Shown here piece after piece: positions 34,882 to 43,173 of a stretch of DNA of 64,000 nucleotides. The translations under genes and the position numbers were made by a program. The DNA comes from Flavobacteriaceae bacterium (lineage in GTDB: Bacteria > Bacteroidota > Bacteroidia > Flavobacteriales > Flavobacteriaceae). The notes beneath the pieces are model-generated. The model was not told the DNA's origin. It worked only from the letters and a program-made list of their open reading frames with translations, and searched no databases. How positions within the stretch are numbered: the stretch's first letter is position 1; every line of letters starts with the position of its first letter. The DNA lies in the NCBI GenBank assembly GCA_021647985.1, contig JAKITQ010000002.1, forward strand, positions 1 through 64,000, given 5' to 3'.

Positions 34882-35547
34882 TTAATTTATTAATTCCTCT
34901 AAAGGTTTGCTATATTTCTTCAGTATATTCTCAAATATTTTCTTTTCCGTTTCCTCCCCAACTTTATTCGAAAATCCTAAAAAATGTTTGACTATTTTTT
35001 TATCTATATTGATTACATATGCAGCTGGAAATATATGAGAATGTTTAAACTTATCGAAATATAATATATCATTATATTTACCTAATTTCTTTTCTATTGG
35101 AATCAAATGAATTCTCGAATCATATTTTGAGGCCAGTTTTTTAACATTATTTCTTTTGTCTCCAAAAAACACAAAAAATTCAACGTTGTCAGCATAAATT
35201 CTGCATAATTCATTAATTAATTTTATTTCGTTTATACAAGTAGTACAATAAAAGTTTGTCACCCAAATGAAGATTGGTTTTACAATACTATCGGTGTAAA
35301 CTATTTTTTTATTTATTGACTTAAATTTATGACTCGAAATGTACTTTCCTTCTACACAATTATTAATAATAATTTTTCTGAACTTATTTATGTCTTCTTT
35401 ATTTCCTTTTGCGGCTGCTTGAAAGAACTTTTTAGAAACACTTTGTACACAATTGAAACCTGTAGTTTCTAGATACTCTTTCTTACCGACTTGACTATAA
35501 AGTTGAATAAAACTAAATAATATTACAATGATGAAAATGTTTTTCAT
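34882..35547 (-). CDS. Exported thioredoxin-like protein with CxxC motif
   Basis: The ORF opens MAPIMKNIF; the second Met (35547) gives a clean signal peptide (MKNIFIIVILFSFIQLYSQ), so I prefer it. The mature part has a thioredoxin-like core: IFIWVTNFYCTTCINEIKLIN with CTTC as the redox pair, FFVFFGDKRNNV, and a likely cis-Pro in FPAAYVINID. It resembles TlpA/ResA-type periplasmic thiol reductases, with an unusual N-terminal insert (NCVQSVSKKFFQAAAKG). It lies between prmC and trmD with loose spacing and has the look of an accessory gene; partner unknown. Confidence 0.7.
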   Translation of the reverse strand: MKNIFIIVILFSFIQLYSQVGKKEYLETTGFNCVQSVSKKFFQAAAKGNKEDINKFRKIIINNCVEGKYISSHKFKSINKKIVYTDSIVKPIFIWVTNFYCTTCINEIKLINELCRIYADNVEFFVFFGDKRNNVKKLASKYDSRIHLIPIEKKLGKYNDILYFDKFKHSHIFPAAYVINIDKKIVKHFLGFSNKVGEETEKKIFENILKKYSKPLEELIN

Positions 35548-35642
35548 AATAGGTGCCAACGTTAAAATATCGTTTCGTTTTAATAAAAGATATTATCTGA
35601 TAAGCGAAGTTCATGTTTTTTTATAAGAAAGTCAAGTTTTTT

Positions 35643-36551
35643 TTATAAAAGATAAGCTGCTTTAATCATTCTATCATTTTTAAAAATATCTTTTTTTAAC
35701 GCTATATTTCTAAAACCTTTTTTAAGTAATAGCGCTTTGGTTTCATTGCCAAAATATTGATTAATTTCAAAATAAAGTTGTCCATTTTTATTTAAATTTT
35801 TCTTGGCCAAATCGGCTATTTTATCATAAAAAATTAAAGCGTTTTCATTTTTCACAAATAAAGCAAGGTGTGGCTCGTACTGTAAAACATTATTATTTAT
35901 TTCATGTTTTTCCAATTCTCGTACATATGGTGGGTTACTTATGATAAGGTCGAATTTTACAGAAAATTTTTTCGTATTGAGAATGTCTTTATGAAGAAAT
36001 TGTATGTCTACACCGTTTAATTTAGCATTATATTTTGCTACCTCCAAGGCTTTATCTGATATGTCTAGAGCCCAAATAGTAGCATTTGAAATATTTTTAG
36101 CCAATGCGATGGCAATGCAGCCACTACCGGTACCAATGTCTATAATGTTGAGGTTTGTTGTTTGTGTTCGAAATTTGTTATTCGTAATTAATTTTTCACT
36201 TTTCACTTTTAACTTTCTACTTTCAACTCCTTCAATTACCCACTTAACAAGTTCTTCAGTTTCTGGCCTAGGTATTAAGACATTTGCATCCACTTTAAAA
36301 TTTAAGCCATAAAACTCTGTTGCGCCTAATATGTATTGTATGGGTATTTCTTTTTTTAATTTCGCTAAAGCGGAATGGTATTTTTGTTCTGCTTCAAAAA
36401 CAATTTCCAAATTGGGATCTAAAGCAAGATCGATTCTATTTAAATTTAAAAAGGAATAAGTAAGTAAATAAAAAAAGTTATCTATTTCTTGTTTGGGATA
36501 TAGATTTAAAAGTTCTTTTTTAAAGATATTTTTAAATTTTTTAATTGTCAT
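35643..36551 (-). CDS. prmC: Release factor glutamine methyltransferase PrmC, with a repeat-derived insert
   Basis: An N-terminal helical domain (about 1-75) precedes the methyltransferase domain with VLIPRPETEELV, the SAM motif IDIGTGSGCIAIALAK and the catalytic LIISNPPYVRELE. The enzyme methylates the GGQ glutamine of release factors. Between PETEELV and IDIGTGSG, residues 109-134 (ESRKLKVKSEKLITNN...) are encoded by an in-frame copy of the heptad-type repeat seen in intergenic places in this window. Family members usually have a short linker here. The reading frame is intact, so the enzyme is probably functional with an extended surface loop. Confidence 0.95.
   Translation of the reverse strand: MTIKKFKNIFKKELLNLYPKQEIDNFFYLLTYSFLNLNRIDLALDPNLEIVFEAEQKYHSALAKLKKEIPIQYILGATEFYGLNFKVDANVLIPRPETEELVKWVIEGVESRKLKVKSEKLITNNKFRTQTTNLNIIDIGTGSGCIAIALAKNISNATIWALDISDKALEVAKYNAKLNGVDIQFLHKDILNTKKFSVKFDLIISNPPYVRELEKHEINNNVLQYEPHLALFVKNENALIFYDKIADLAKKNLNKNGQLYFEINQYFGNETKALLLKKGFRNIALKKDIFKNDRMIKAAYLL
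36150..36230 (-). repeat. Heptad-type repeat inserted in frame within prmC
   Basis: The coding (minus) strand reads GTTGAAAGTAGAAAGTTAAAAGTGAAAAGTG in units of about seven bases, then ACGAATAACAAATTTCG. It matches in style the repeats at 13115 and 63902. About 81 bases (27 codons) are involved; exact borders are approximate. Confidence 0.65.
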
Positions 36552-36574
36552 TATCTTGATCTTGTCTTCTTATA

Positions 36575-37063
36575 TTATAAATTTTTAAGCATCCAAACAT
36601 TACAGGAATAATGACTGGTATTGCCTAGTGCTTTATCAATAATTTGAAACCCGTTCTTTTTATATAAATTAATTGCCGCATTCATACCCGGAAATGTTTC
36701 TAAATAACATTGTTTATACCCTGAGTTTTTAGCGAAATCTATACATTTTAAAATTAGCTGTTTGCCTATTTTTAATCCTCTAGCTTTTGGCAACATATAC
36801 ATTTTTTGCAGCTCACAAATGTCTGATTTTCCATTTTTCAATTTATTAATACCACAGCCAGCTACAATTTCATGGTTTAGTGTAACCACATAATAAATAG
36901 ACTTTTTATGTGTATATGCCTCGAACATTGCATTGGTTTCACTATCAGTGTAAGCGGTACCTTCTATGGCAACATTAAGTTCTTCAAGCGTAGATTTTAT
37001 TATTTTAGCAATTGAATCATTGTCTTTTTTTTGTATTTCTCTTAGTTCTATATTGTAAGTCAT
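36575..37063 (-). CDS. GNAT family N-acetyltransferase
   Basis: The 162-residue protein is a single GNAT domain: start IELREIQKKDNDSIAKII, acetyl-CoA pyrophosphate loop MYMLPKARGLKIGKQLI (about 88-104), and late strand CYLETFPGMNAAINLYKKNGF. The acceptor is unknown. It begins five bases from the left terminal repeat of the palindromic element at 37068 and lies 23 bases upstream of prmC on the same strand. Confidence 0.88.
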   Translation of the reverse strand: MTYNIELREIQKKDNDSIAKIIKSTLEELNVAIEGTAYTDSETNAMFEAYTHKKSIYYVVTLNHEIVAGCGINKLKNGKSDICELQKMYMLPKARGLKIGKQLILKCIDFAKNSGYKQCYLETFPGMNAAINLYKKNGFQIIDKALGNTSHYSCNVWMLKNL

Positions 37064-37067
37064 AAAT

Positions 37068-37397
37068 TTAAGGGCATCTCTATTAACTCCTTCGCATTAA
37101 AATTTTTAGAGCTTTTCTTAGACGATTCAAAATTTTTAAAGCACTATCTAGATAATGCAATGAAATTTTGTGAAGTATAAGGGAAGCTCTAAAAACCTTA
37201 TGGGAACAAAGATAAGAAACAATATACTCATAACTTATTTTTTAAAATAGCTATGGCTATTAAAAAAAAATCATTTCACATCTTAAGACCGTTGCAAAAG
37301 ATGACCTTAAATAAGTAAAAAAACAGTTTTGCAACGGTCTTATCTTATAACTTATCTTTGTTTTTTAAAAGAAATGAGTTAATAGAGATACCCTTAA
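37068..37397. mobile_element. MITE-like element with 22-base terminal inverted repeats and nested internal repeats
   Basis: TTAAGGGCATCTCTATTAACTC (37068-37089) is matched by its reverse complement at 37376-37397 with one mismatch. Inside are a 12-base pair of arms (TTTTTAGAGCTT, 37103-37114 and 37184-37195), an AACAAAGATAAG/CTTATCTTTGTT pair, and a perfect 16-base pair (37284-37299 / 37327-37342). There is no coding sequence. This could be one MITE with another inside it, or a long RNA fold; calling it mobile is inference. Confidence 0.5.
37284..37342. repeat. Inner 59-base palindromic element with 16-base perfect arms
   Basis: TAAGACCGTTGCAAAA and TTTTGCAACGGTCTTA flank a 27-base loop. The AGACCGTTGCAAAA ends look like insertion-sequence terminal repeats (IS5/IS630-like style), and TA stands at both borders. 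The transposon family is a guess. Confidence 0.55.
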
Positions 37398-37471
37398 GGC
37401 ATAAATAAAAAGTAAAATTAATTATTTAAAATATTCTTTTTTATAGTTTTGTAAAATAAAATAGCATTGCA

Positions 37472-38539
37472 TTGAAAATTCACGAAAAATATATGCGCCG
37501 TTGCCTAAATTTGGCCAATAATGGTCTGGGTAATACTTACCCAAATCCACTGGTGGGAAGTGTTGTGGTTTATAATGATAGAATTATTGGAGAGGGATGG
37601 CACAGAAAAGCAGGTGAACCACATGCCGAAGTAAATGCGATCTGTGCTGTTAAAGACAAAAATTTATTATCTAAATCAACCATTTATATAAATTTAGAAC
37701 CCTGTTCTCATCATGGTAGAACACCGCCCTGTGCAGATTTGATAATTGAAATGCAAATAAAAAAAGTGGTTATCGGTACGATTGATTTTAATACGGAAGT
37801 GCATGGCAAGGGAATTGAAAGGTTGGAGAAAGCTGGTTGTGAGGTTGTTGTAGGTGTTTTAGAGAAAGCATGTAGGTTTTTGAATAGACGTTTCTTTACG
37901 TTTCATCAACAAAAAAGACCATATATTATATTGAAATGGGCTGAGACAAAAGATGGTTTTATTTTTCCGGAAGAAAATACGGGTAAAATAAATGAGCCTG
38001 TTTGGATTTCGAATGCCTATTCACTACAGTTAGTGCATAAATGGCGAACTGAAGAACAGTCGATTTTAGTGGGGACAAATACCGTTGTTAAGGATAATCC
38101 AAAATTAAATGCCCGTAATTATTATGGCGACTCACCTATAAGAATAGCATTGGACAGGCAATTAAGAATCCCAAAAAATTATAATTTCTTTGATGGAGAC
38201 ATAGAAACGATTATATTTACTGAGAGGGAGATGATTGATGAAAAAGGGGTAATAAACTGGGTTAAAATTGATTTTTCAAAAAATGTAGCAAATCAAATTT
38301 TAACTGTCTTATATAAAAAAGGAGTTCAATCCTTAATAATTGAAGGAGGTTCTAAAATTTTAAATAGTTTTATGGAATTTGATTTATGGGATGAAGCAAG
38401 AGTCTTTACAAGTGAAACTAGTTTTTTTAAGGGGATAAGTGCTCCTGATATTAATGGTAAAAGAATAAATGAATCATTCAATTGCCTTATAAAAAAAGAT
38501 ATAAGTAACAACAAACTCTCAATTTATTTAAATGATTAA
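37472..38539 (+). CDS. ribD: Bifunctional riboflavin biosynthesis protein RibD (deaminase/reductase)
   Basis: The N-terminal deaminase has the zinc motifs HAEVNAI and EPCSHHGRTPPCADLI; the C-terminal reductase starts near 150 (RPYIILKWAETKDGF) and has VGTNTVVKDNPKLNAR and SLIIEGGSKILNSF. The protein carries out the second and third steps of riboflavin synthesis. The start is TTG at 37472 (KIHEKYMRRCL matches the usual family N-terminus); an ATG six codons later is the alternative. No FMN riboswitch was recognised upstream. It overlaps the HAD gene by eight bases. Confidence 0.95.
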   Translation: MKIHEKYMRRCLNLANNGLGNTYPNPLVGSVVVYNDRIIGEGWHRKAGEPHAEVNAICAVKDKNLLSKSTIYINLEPCSHHGRTPPCADLIIEMQIKKVVIGTIDFNTEVHGKGIERLEKAGCEVVVGVLEKACRFLNRRFFTFHQQKRPYIILKWAETKDGFIFPEENTGKINEPVWISNAYSLQLVHKWRTEEQSILVGTNTVVKDNPKLNARNYYGDSPIRIALDRQLRIPKNYNFFDGDIETIIFTEREMIDEKGVINWVKIDFSKNVANQILTVLYKKGVQSLIIEGGSKILNSFMEFDLWDEARVFTSETSFFKGISAPDINGKRINESFNCLIKKDISNNKLSIYLND

Positions 38540-39161
38540 AAATATTATATTTGATTTAGGTGATGTTTTTATCAATTTAGATCATTCAAAGTCCGAAACT
38601 GAAATGCTAAAATTGGGAATTCAAAAGTTTACCGATGAAATGCTAGATTGTAATGTGTCACATGAAAAGGGTTTGATCTCTACAGAAGAATTTTTGTCGT
38701 ATTATAAAGATATATTTTCAAAATTATCGAATGAGCAATTTATTGATTCGTGGAATTCTATTATAAATGACTTTCCTAAATATAGACTTTCTTTTTTAGA
38801 AAAAATTCAAAATAATTACCGTTTGTTTTTGTTGAGTAATACGAATGAATTACACATAGAGTATTTTAAGAATCTAGTAGGATATGATTTTTATACTCGT
38901 TTTGTAGATTCCTTTGAAAAGATTTATTATTCACATCTTATTCATCATAGAAAACCAGAGAAAGAGTCTTTTGAATTGATTATCCAAGAGAATAAATTAA
39001 AAGTTGCTGAAACTCTATTCGTAGATGATAGTTTGATTAATATAATCGGAGCAAAGAAACTAGGTTTAAAAACGTGGCATTTAATTCCTGTTAAAGAAGA
39101 TGTGGTAAATATGTATGAGATAAAAAATAGTTTATTTGGTCAACAAAAAGTAGGAACCTAA
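38532..39161 (+). CDS. HAD family hydrolase
   Basis: The 209-residue protein has HAD motif I as NIIFDLGDVFINLD (nucleophile Asp in FDLGD), motif II FLLSNTNELHIEYF and motif III/IV HRKPEKESFELI with TLFVDDSLINIIGAKKLGL. The cap is small and helical, as in haloacid dehalogenase-like phosphatases. Translational overlap with ribD suggests that it could be the phosphatase acting on the RibD product, whose identity differs among bacteria; this is inference. Confidence 0.87.
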   Translation: MIKNIIFDLGDVFINLDHSKSETEMLKLGIQKFTDEMLDCNVSHEKGLISTEEFLSYYKDIFSKLSNEQFIDSWNSIINDFPKYRLSFLEKIQNNYRLFLLSNTNELHIEYFKNLVGYDFYTRFVDSFEKIYYSHLIHHRKPEKESFELIIQENKLKVAETLFVDDSLINIIGAKKLGLKTWHLIPVKEDVVNMYEIKNSLFGQQKVGT

Positions 39162-39179
39162 TCATTTAAATTTTATTTT

Positions 39180-39791
39180 TTGCAAGAAACAGATGCATAT
39201 AAAACGATATCAAAACCTTCACATGAAGCAGTTTATAAAGAGAAAGGCAGTAAGTTTTTAGCTTATGCCTTTCCAATTGGTTCAGAAGAAGAGGTTTTGC
39301 CAATTATTAGAAAGTTAAGAGAAAGCCATCATAAAGCTAGGCATTGGTGTTATGCATGGCGTATTGGAGTTGATAAGGTTGTGTTTCGAGCTAATGATGA
39401 TGGAGAGCCAAACAACAGCGCGGGTATGCCAATATATGGTCAAATCTTGTCTTTCGAACTTACAGATGTATTAATTGTTGTTGTAAGGTATTTTGGTGGA
39501 ACAAAACTAGGTGTAGGTGGGTTGATTAGTGCTTACAAAACTTCGGCGAACCTTGCTTTGCATAGCTCCGAAATTATTAATAAAACCATTGATATTCATT
39601 TTAAATTGCAATTTGATTATGTAAATATGAATAAGGTTATGCGATTAATAAAAGAAAAAAATATTCATTTAATTTCACAAGAAATGAATTTAGATTGTAA
39701 AATAGAACTGTTAGTTAGAAAAAATGATGCAACACAAATAAAAATACTATTTGAAGATTTACGTTGTGTAAAAATTAAGCAGGTACACTAA
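39180..39791 (+). CDS. YigZ/IMPACT family protein
   Basis: The 203-residue protein has the conserved KEKGSKFLAYAFPI, HHKARHWCYAWRIG, DDGEPNNSAGMPIYGQI and VVVRYFGGTKLGVGGLISAYKTS blocks of the UPF0029/IMPACT family. Function in bacteria is not settled. The start must be TTG at 39180, because the next in-frame ATG falls inside the domain. It overlaps the convergent thioesterase gene by 17 bases at the 3' end. Confidence 0.9.
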   Translation: MQETDAYKTISKPSHEAVYKEKGSKFLAYAFPIGSEEEVLPIIRKLRESHHKARHWCYAWRIGVDKVVFRANDDGEPNNSAGMPIYGQILSFELTDVLIVVVRYFGGTKLGVGGLISAYKTSANLALHSSEIINKTIDIHFKLQFDYVNMNKVMRLIKEKNIHLISQEMNLDCKIELLVRKNDATQIKILFEDLRCVKIKQVH

Positions 39792-40191
39792 AAAGTGGAT
39801 AAATCTTGTCTAGTAAATATTTAGGTGCTTTGATGGGTTTGTTGTTTTTCATATCAATAAAAACCAAACTGGTAAAACCGGTAGTTAACAGTTCTTTTTT
39901 TTCATTATAAATTTCAAAGTCAAATTCTATTTTTACAAGAGGTTTTTTACTTAAAATTGTTACAATTGTAAGAAGGTCGTCATATTTAGCGGGTTTATGA
40001 AAATTAACATTTAATTTTAAAACGGGTAACATAATACCATTTTCTTCAAGACTTTTGTAGTTAACTCCAAGGTTTCTAAGCCATTCAACTCTGCCTACCT
40101 CAAAAAATTGGGCATAATTTCCATAATAAACATAGCCCATTTGGTCGGTTTCACTATATCGAACTCTTAGTTTATTTTCGTTTTTAATCAT
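39775..40191 (-). CDS. Acyl-CoA thioesterase (4HBT, YbgC-like)
   Basis: The hot-dog fold protein reads KLRVRYSETDQMGYVYYGNYAQFFEVGR, with the catalytic Asp in the YxxTDxxGxVYxxNY pattern, then RVEWLRNLGVNYKSLEE. It hydrolyses acyl-CoA thioesters. The ORF track begins at a GTG (40209); I prefer the ATG at 40191 (MIKNENKLRVRY), which fits the family length. This gene sits divergently upstream of dnaA, an arrangement familiar in Flavobacteriia. Confidence 0.9.
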   Translation of the reverse strand: MIKNENKLRVRYSETDQMGYVYYGNYAQFFEVGRVEWLRNLGVNYKSLEENGIMLPVLKLNVNFHKPAKYDDLLTIVTILSKKPLVKIEFDFEIYNEKKELLTTGFTSLVFIDMKNNKPIKAPKYLLDKIYPLFSVPA

Positions 40192-40275
40192 TTTTTTCGT
40201 AATTTGCACAAGCGTTATAGTTTACGTAAAAAAAAGTTAATAAGCAATAGCGATTTAATTTTTTTATACTAAACT

Positions 40276-40284
40276 TTATTCACA
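40276..40284 (+). promoter_or_regulatory. DnaA-box-like 9-mer (TTATTCACA) upstream of dnaA
   Basis: TTATTCACA fits the TTATNCACA DnaA-box consensus and lies about 77 bases before the dnaA ATG. A single box suggests autoregulation rather than an origin; I see no cluster of boxes. Confidence 0.4.
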
Positions 40285-40360
40285 CTTTTGTAATGTGATA
40301 GAGTAGCAATATTATATTATAAAAAGGGAACAATACTAATTTCAAAATTTTTCAGCTAAA

Positions 40361-41788
40361 ATGACTAAGACAGCCTCCTCTGTATGGAATAATTGCCTGC
40401 TTTTTATTAAAGACAACATTAAACCCCAAGCTTACAAAACTTGGTTTGAACCAATAAAGCCGATAAAAATTTCTGGAGATGTTTTAACCATTCAGGTACC
40501 AAGCAAATTCTTTTTTGAATGGTTAGAGGAACATTACATTAAATTATTAAGAGTTTCGTTGGTTAGAGAGATGGGTGATAATGCAAAATTGGTATATGAT
40601 GTAAGAATGGAAAATACCTATAGCAACAGAAAACCTCATACAGTAAAATTCCCTAGTTCAAACAGAAAACCATTTAATTCTCAAGGAGTTACAATTCCAT
40701 TAGAAATTGACAGACGTGAATTGAAAAATCCATTTGTTATCCCAGGAATTCAAAAAGTTAAAATAGAGTCACAATTAAATCCTAATTATAATTTTGAAAA
40801 TTATATTGAAGGAGATGCAAATCGTTTGGCAAGATCTGCAAGTATTGCAGTTTCAAATAAACCCGGAGGTACTTCCTTTAATCCATTATTGATTTATGGT
40901 GGAGTAGGTCTAGGTAAAACTCATTTGTCACAGGCTATTGGTGTTCGTATAAAAGAAAGGTACCCTGAGAAAACAGTTTTATATATATCTGCAGAAAAGT
41001 TTACACAACAATTTATTGATTCTGTTAAATCAAATACCAGAAATGATTTTATTCATTTTTATCAAATGATAGATGTGTTGATTGTTGATGATGTACAATT
41101 CTTATCGGGTAAATCAGGCACACAGGATGTATTTTTCCATATATTTAATCATTTGCATCAAAACGGCAAACAAGTTATATTGACTTCAGATAAGGCGCCA
41201 GTTGATATGCAAGATATTGAACAACGATTGTTATCTAGATTTAAATGGGGCTTGTCAGCCGAATTAATGCCACCTGATTATGAAACAAGAATTTCAATAC
41301 TACAAAGTAAAATGTTTAGAGATGGTGTTGAGATTCCAGAAGAGATAGTTGAATATATAGCTAAAAATATAAAAACAAACGTTCGAGAATTAGAAGGAGT
41401 TCTAATATCATTAATTGCTCAGGCATCCTTCAATCGAAAAGAGTTTACCCTTTCACTAACCAAACAAATTGTCGACAAATTTGTAAAAAATACCAAGAAA
41501 GAGGTTTCTATTGATTATATCCAAAAAGTTGTTTCTAAATATTTTGAAATGGATGTAACTACATTACAATCCAAAACAAGAAAACGCCATATTGTTCAAG
41601 CACGTCAATTGGCTATGTTTTTTGCAAAAAGAATGACCAAAGCTTCTTTGGCAAGTATTGGGTCTCAAATAGGTAGTAGAGACCATGCTACGGTACTACA
41701 CGCTTGTAAAACGGTAGATAATCTTACGGAAACAGATAAGCAGTTCCGTAAGTATGTTGACGAAATAACGAAAAAACTTACTTTTTAA
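40361..41788 (+). CDS. dnaA: Chromosomal replication initiator protein DnaA
   Basis: The 475-residue protein has domain I (1-90, SVWNNCLLFIKDNIKPQAYKTW), a variable linker, the AAA+ domain with Walker A GGVGLGKTHLSQAIG and Walker B VLIVDDVQFLSGK, sensor II region, and domain IV with the DNA-binding signature GSRDHATVLHACKTV. It binds DnaA boxes and opens oriC. Length is normal. It heads a plus-strand run with the LMW phosphatase (10 bases) and the RsmI-like methylase (one base). Confidence 0.98.
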   Translation: MTKTASSVWNNCLLFIKDNIKPQAYKTWFEPIKPIKISGDVLTIQVPSKFFFEWLEEHYIKLLRVSLVREMGDNAKLVYDVRMENTYSNRKPHTVKFPSSNRKPFNSQGVTIPLEIDRRELKNPFVIPGIQKVKIESQLNPNYNFENYIEGDANRLARSASIAVSNKPGGTSFNPLLIYGGVGLGKTHLSQAIGVRIKERYPEKTVLYISAEKFTQQFIDSVKSNTRNDFIHFYQMIDVLIVDDVQFLSGKSGTQDVFFHIFNHLHQNGKQVILTSDKAPVDMQDIEQRLLSRFKWGLSAELMPPDYETRISILQSKMFRDGVEIPEEIVEYIAKNIKTNVRELEGVLISLIAQASFNRKEFTLSLTKQIVDKFVKNTKKEVSIDYIQKVVSKYFEMDVTTLQSKTRKRHIVQARQLAMFFAKRMTKASLASIGSQIGSRDHATVLHACKTVDNLTETDKQFRKYVDEITKKLTF

Positions 41789-41798
41789 TTCTTAAATA

Positions 41799-42251
41799 AT
41801 GATTAAAATTTTAATGGTTTGTCTAGGGAATATCTGTAGATCGCCATTAGCTGAAGGAATTTTAAAATCAAAGGTAGACGCTAATAAATTCTATATAGAT
41901 TCTGCAGGTACAGGCGGTTGGCATATAGGAGAATTACCAGATGGTAGATCTATATCTGTTGCCAGAACACATGGTATAGATTTGACAGACCAACGTTGTC
42001 GGAAATTTAGCATTTTAGACTTTGATGATTTTGATATTATTTATGTCATGGATAAATCTAATTATAGAGATGTTATCTCGTTAGCAAGGTTGGAAAAAGA
42101 TAAGAAAAAGGTGCGTTTGATATTGGATGAATTAAATGCTTTAGAGAGTAATGAAGTACCTGATCCGTATTATGGAGGTGATATGGGTTTTGAAAATGTG
42201 TTTCAAATGTTAAACAAAACTTGTGACATTATTGCCAGTAAATTAAACTAA
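41799..42251 (+). CDS. Low-molecular-weight protein-tyrosine-phosphatase
   Basis: The 150-residue protein opens MIKILMVCLGNICRSPLAEG, the CX5R P-loop with nucleophile Cys8 and Arg14, and has the general acid Asp in EVPDPYYGG. Bacterial homologues dephosphorylate tyrosine kinases of capsule export or arginine-phosphate. It is placed between dnaA and the RsmI-like gene in one apparent transcript, without an obvious functional tie. Confidence 0.94.
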   Translation: MIKILMVCLGNICRSPLAEGILKSKVDANKFYIDSAGTGGWHIGELPDGRSISVARTHGIDLTDQRCRKFSILDFDDFDIIYVMDKSNYRDVISLARLEKDKKKVRLILDELNALESNEVPDPYYGGDMGFENVFQMLNKTCDIIASKLN

Positions 42252-42252
42252 A

Positions 42253-42969
42253 ATGAAACCAGGTTTAGGTAAGTTATATTTGATTCCAACTCCTTTAGGG
42301 AATAATGAGCCTCTTGAAGTCTTACCATTTTCAGTAAAAAAGGCTGTTGAAGAAATTAAATTTTATATTGTTGAAAACGAAAAAACTGCCAGGCGATTTA
42401 TTAAGAAAATAACTCCGAGTAAATCACAAGCCTCTTTAAAAATTAACGTTTTAGATAAGTTTACTACAGAGCTAGAATCGAAGTCCTATTTAGATCCTTG
42501 TTTACAGGGTGTTAATGTAGGTTTGTTATCTGAAGCTGGTGTTCCTGCTATAGCCGATCCAGGGGCAAGTATAGTAATGCTCGCGCATCTAAAAAAAATT
42601 AGGGTTGTGCCCTTGGTAGGGCCTTCTTCTATTGTTTTGGCCATGATGAGTTCTGGATTGAATGGACAAAATTTCGCTTTTAATGGTTATTTACCAATAG
42701 AAAAATCAGAAAGAAAAAAAGCAATAAAAGATTTAGAAAAATTATCAAAACAAAATAACCAATCGCAAATTTTTATAGAAACACCTTATAGGAATGAGAA
42801 GTTGTTAATTGATTTAAAAAGCAGCTTAACACCCAATACTTTTTTATGTGTAGCCGCTGATATTACACTTGCAACAGAATATATAAAAACTTTAAAGGTT
42901 TGTGATTGGAAAAACGAAAAACCAAATCTGCATAAAAGACCCTGTATTTTTATAATTCATAAATACTAA
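42253..42969 (+). CDS. SAM-dependent methyltransferase, tetrapyrrole methylase family (RsmI-like)
   Basis: The 238-residue protein begins GKLYLIPTPLGNNEPLEVLP and has VGLLSEAGVPAIADPGASIV and LVGPSSIVLAMMSSGLNGQNFAFNGYLP, the RsmI core. RsmI proper methylates the 2'-O of C1402 in 16S rRNA, but Flavobacteriia have a shorter, divergent paralogue beside dnaA, and this appears to be that one (no GNLDDIT-type start). The target is therefore uncertain. Confidence 0.85.
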   Translation: MKPGLGKLYLIPTPLGNNEPLEVLPFSVKKAVEEIKFYIVENEKTARRFIKKITPSKSQASLKINVLDKFTTELESKSYLDPCLQGVNVGLLSEAGVPAIADPGASIVMLAHLKKIRVVPLVGPSSIVLAMMSSGLNGQNFAFNGYLPIEKSERKKAIKDLEKLSKQNNQSQIFIETPYRNEKLLIDLKSSLTPNTFLCVAADITLATEYIKTLKVCDWKNEKPNLHKRPCIFIIHKY

Positions 42970-42993
42970 AAGTGAAAGCCTCATTTATTGTTA

Positions 42994-43173
42994 AACCTTA
43001 AATCCGCAAGGGTTTTCGTAGCGAGAAGTCAAAATGTATGCTAGTGATGGTATGGCACAGGTTTGAGACACGCAAACATAGCATTTGTTATGGTGAGTAT
43101 CGAAAATCGAGCAATGCCAACAATGGCGTTCAGTTTGGCTTTGATAGCAGGAAATCCTTGCGGATTTAAGGTT
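42994..43173. repeat. Palindrome-bounded intergenic element, 180 bases
   Basis: AACCTTAAATCCGCAAGG (42994-43011) and its perfect reverse complement (43156-43173) bound about 144 bases that are more GC-rich than the surroundings (GGCACAGGTTTGAGACACGC). The right arm overlaps the stop codon of the lysozyme-like gene. It may be a repeated intergenic element, a MITE or a bidirectional terminator. The 64-codon ORF inside (42991-43185) is probably not real. Confidence 0.6.

Larger units (their letters stand above)
37064..37471. other. Divergent intergenic region filled by nested palindromes
   Basis: No ORF is seen. Most of the 408 bases are taken up by the element at 37068-37397. The promoters of the GNAT gene and ribD must lie in or beside it. 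Confidence 0.65.

Noticed and set aside
37398-37471. FMN riboswitch in front of ribD
   Set aside because: No RFN-element conserved segments were seen; the palindromes upstream are of a different kind.
40210-40360. Replication origin next to dnaA
   Set aside because: Only one DnaA-box-like 9-mer and no clear cluster; an origin cannot be supported from this stretch.
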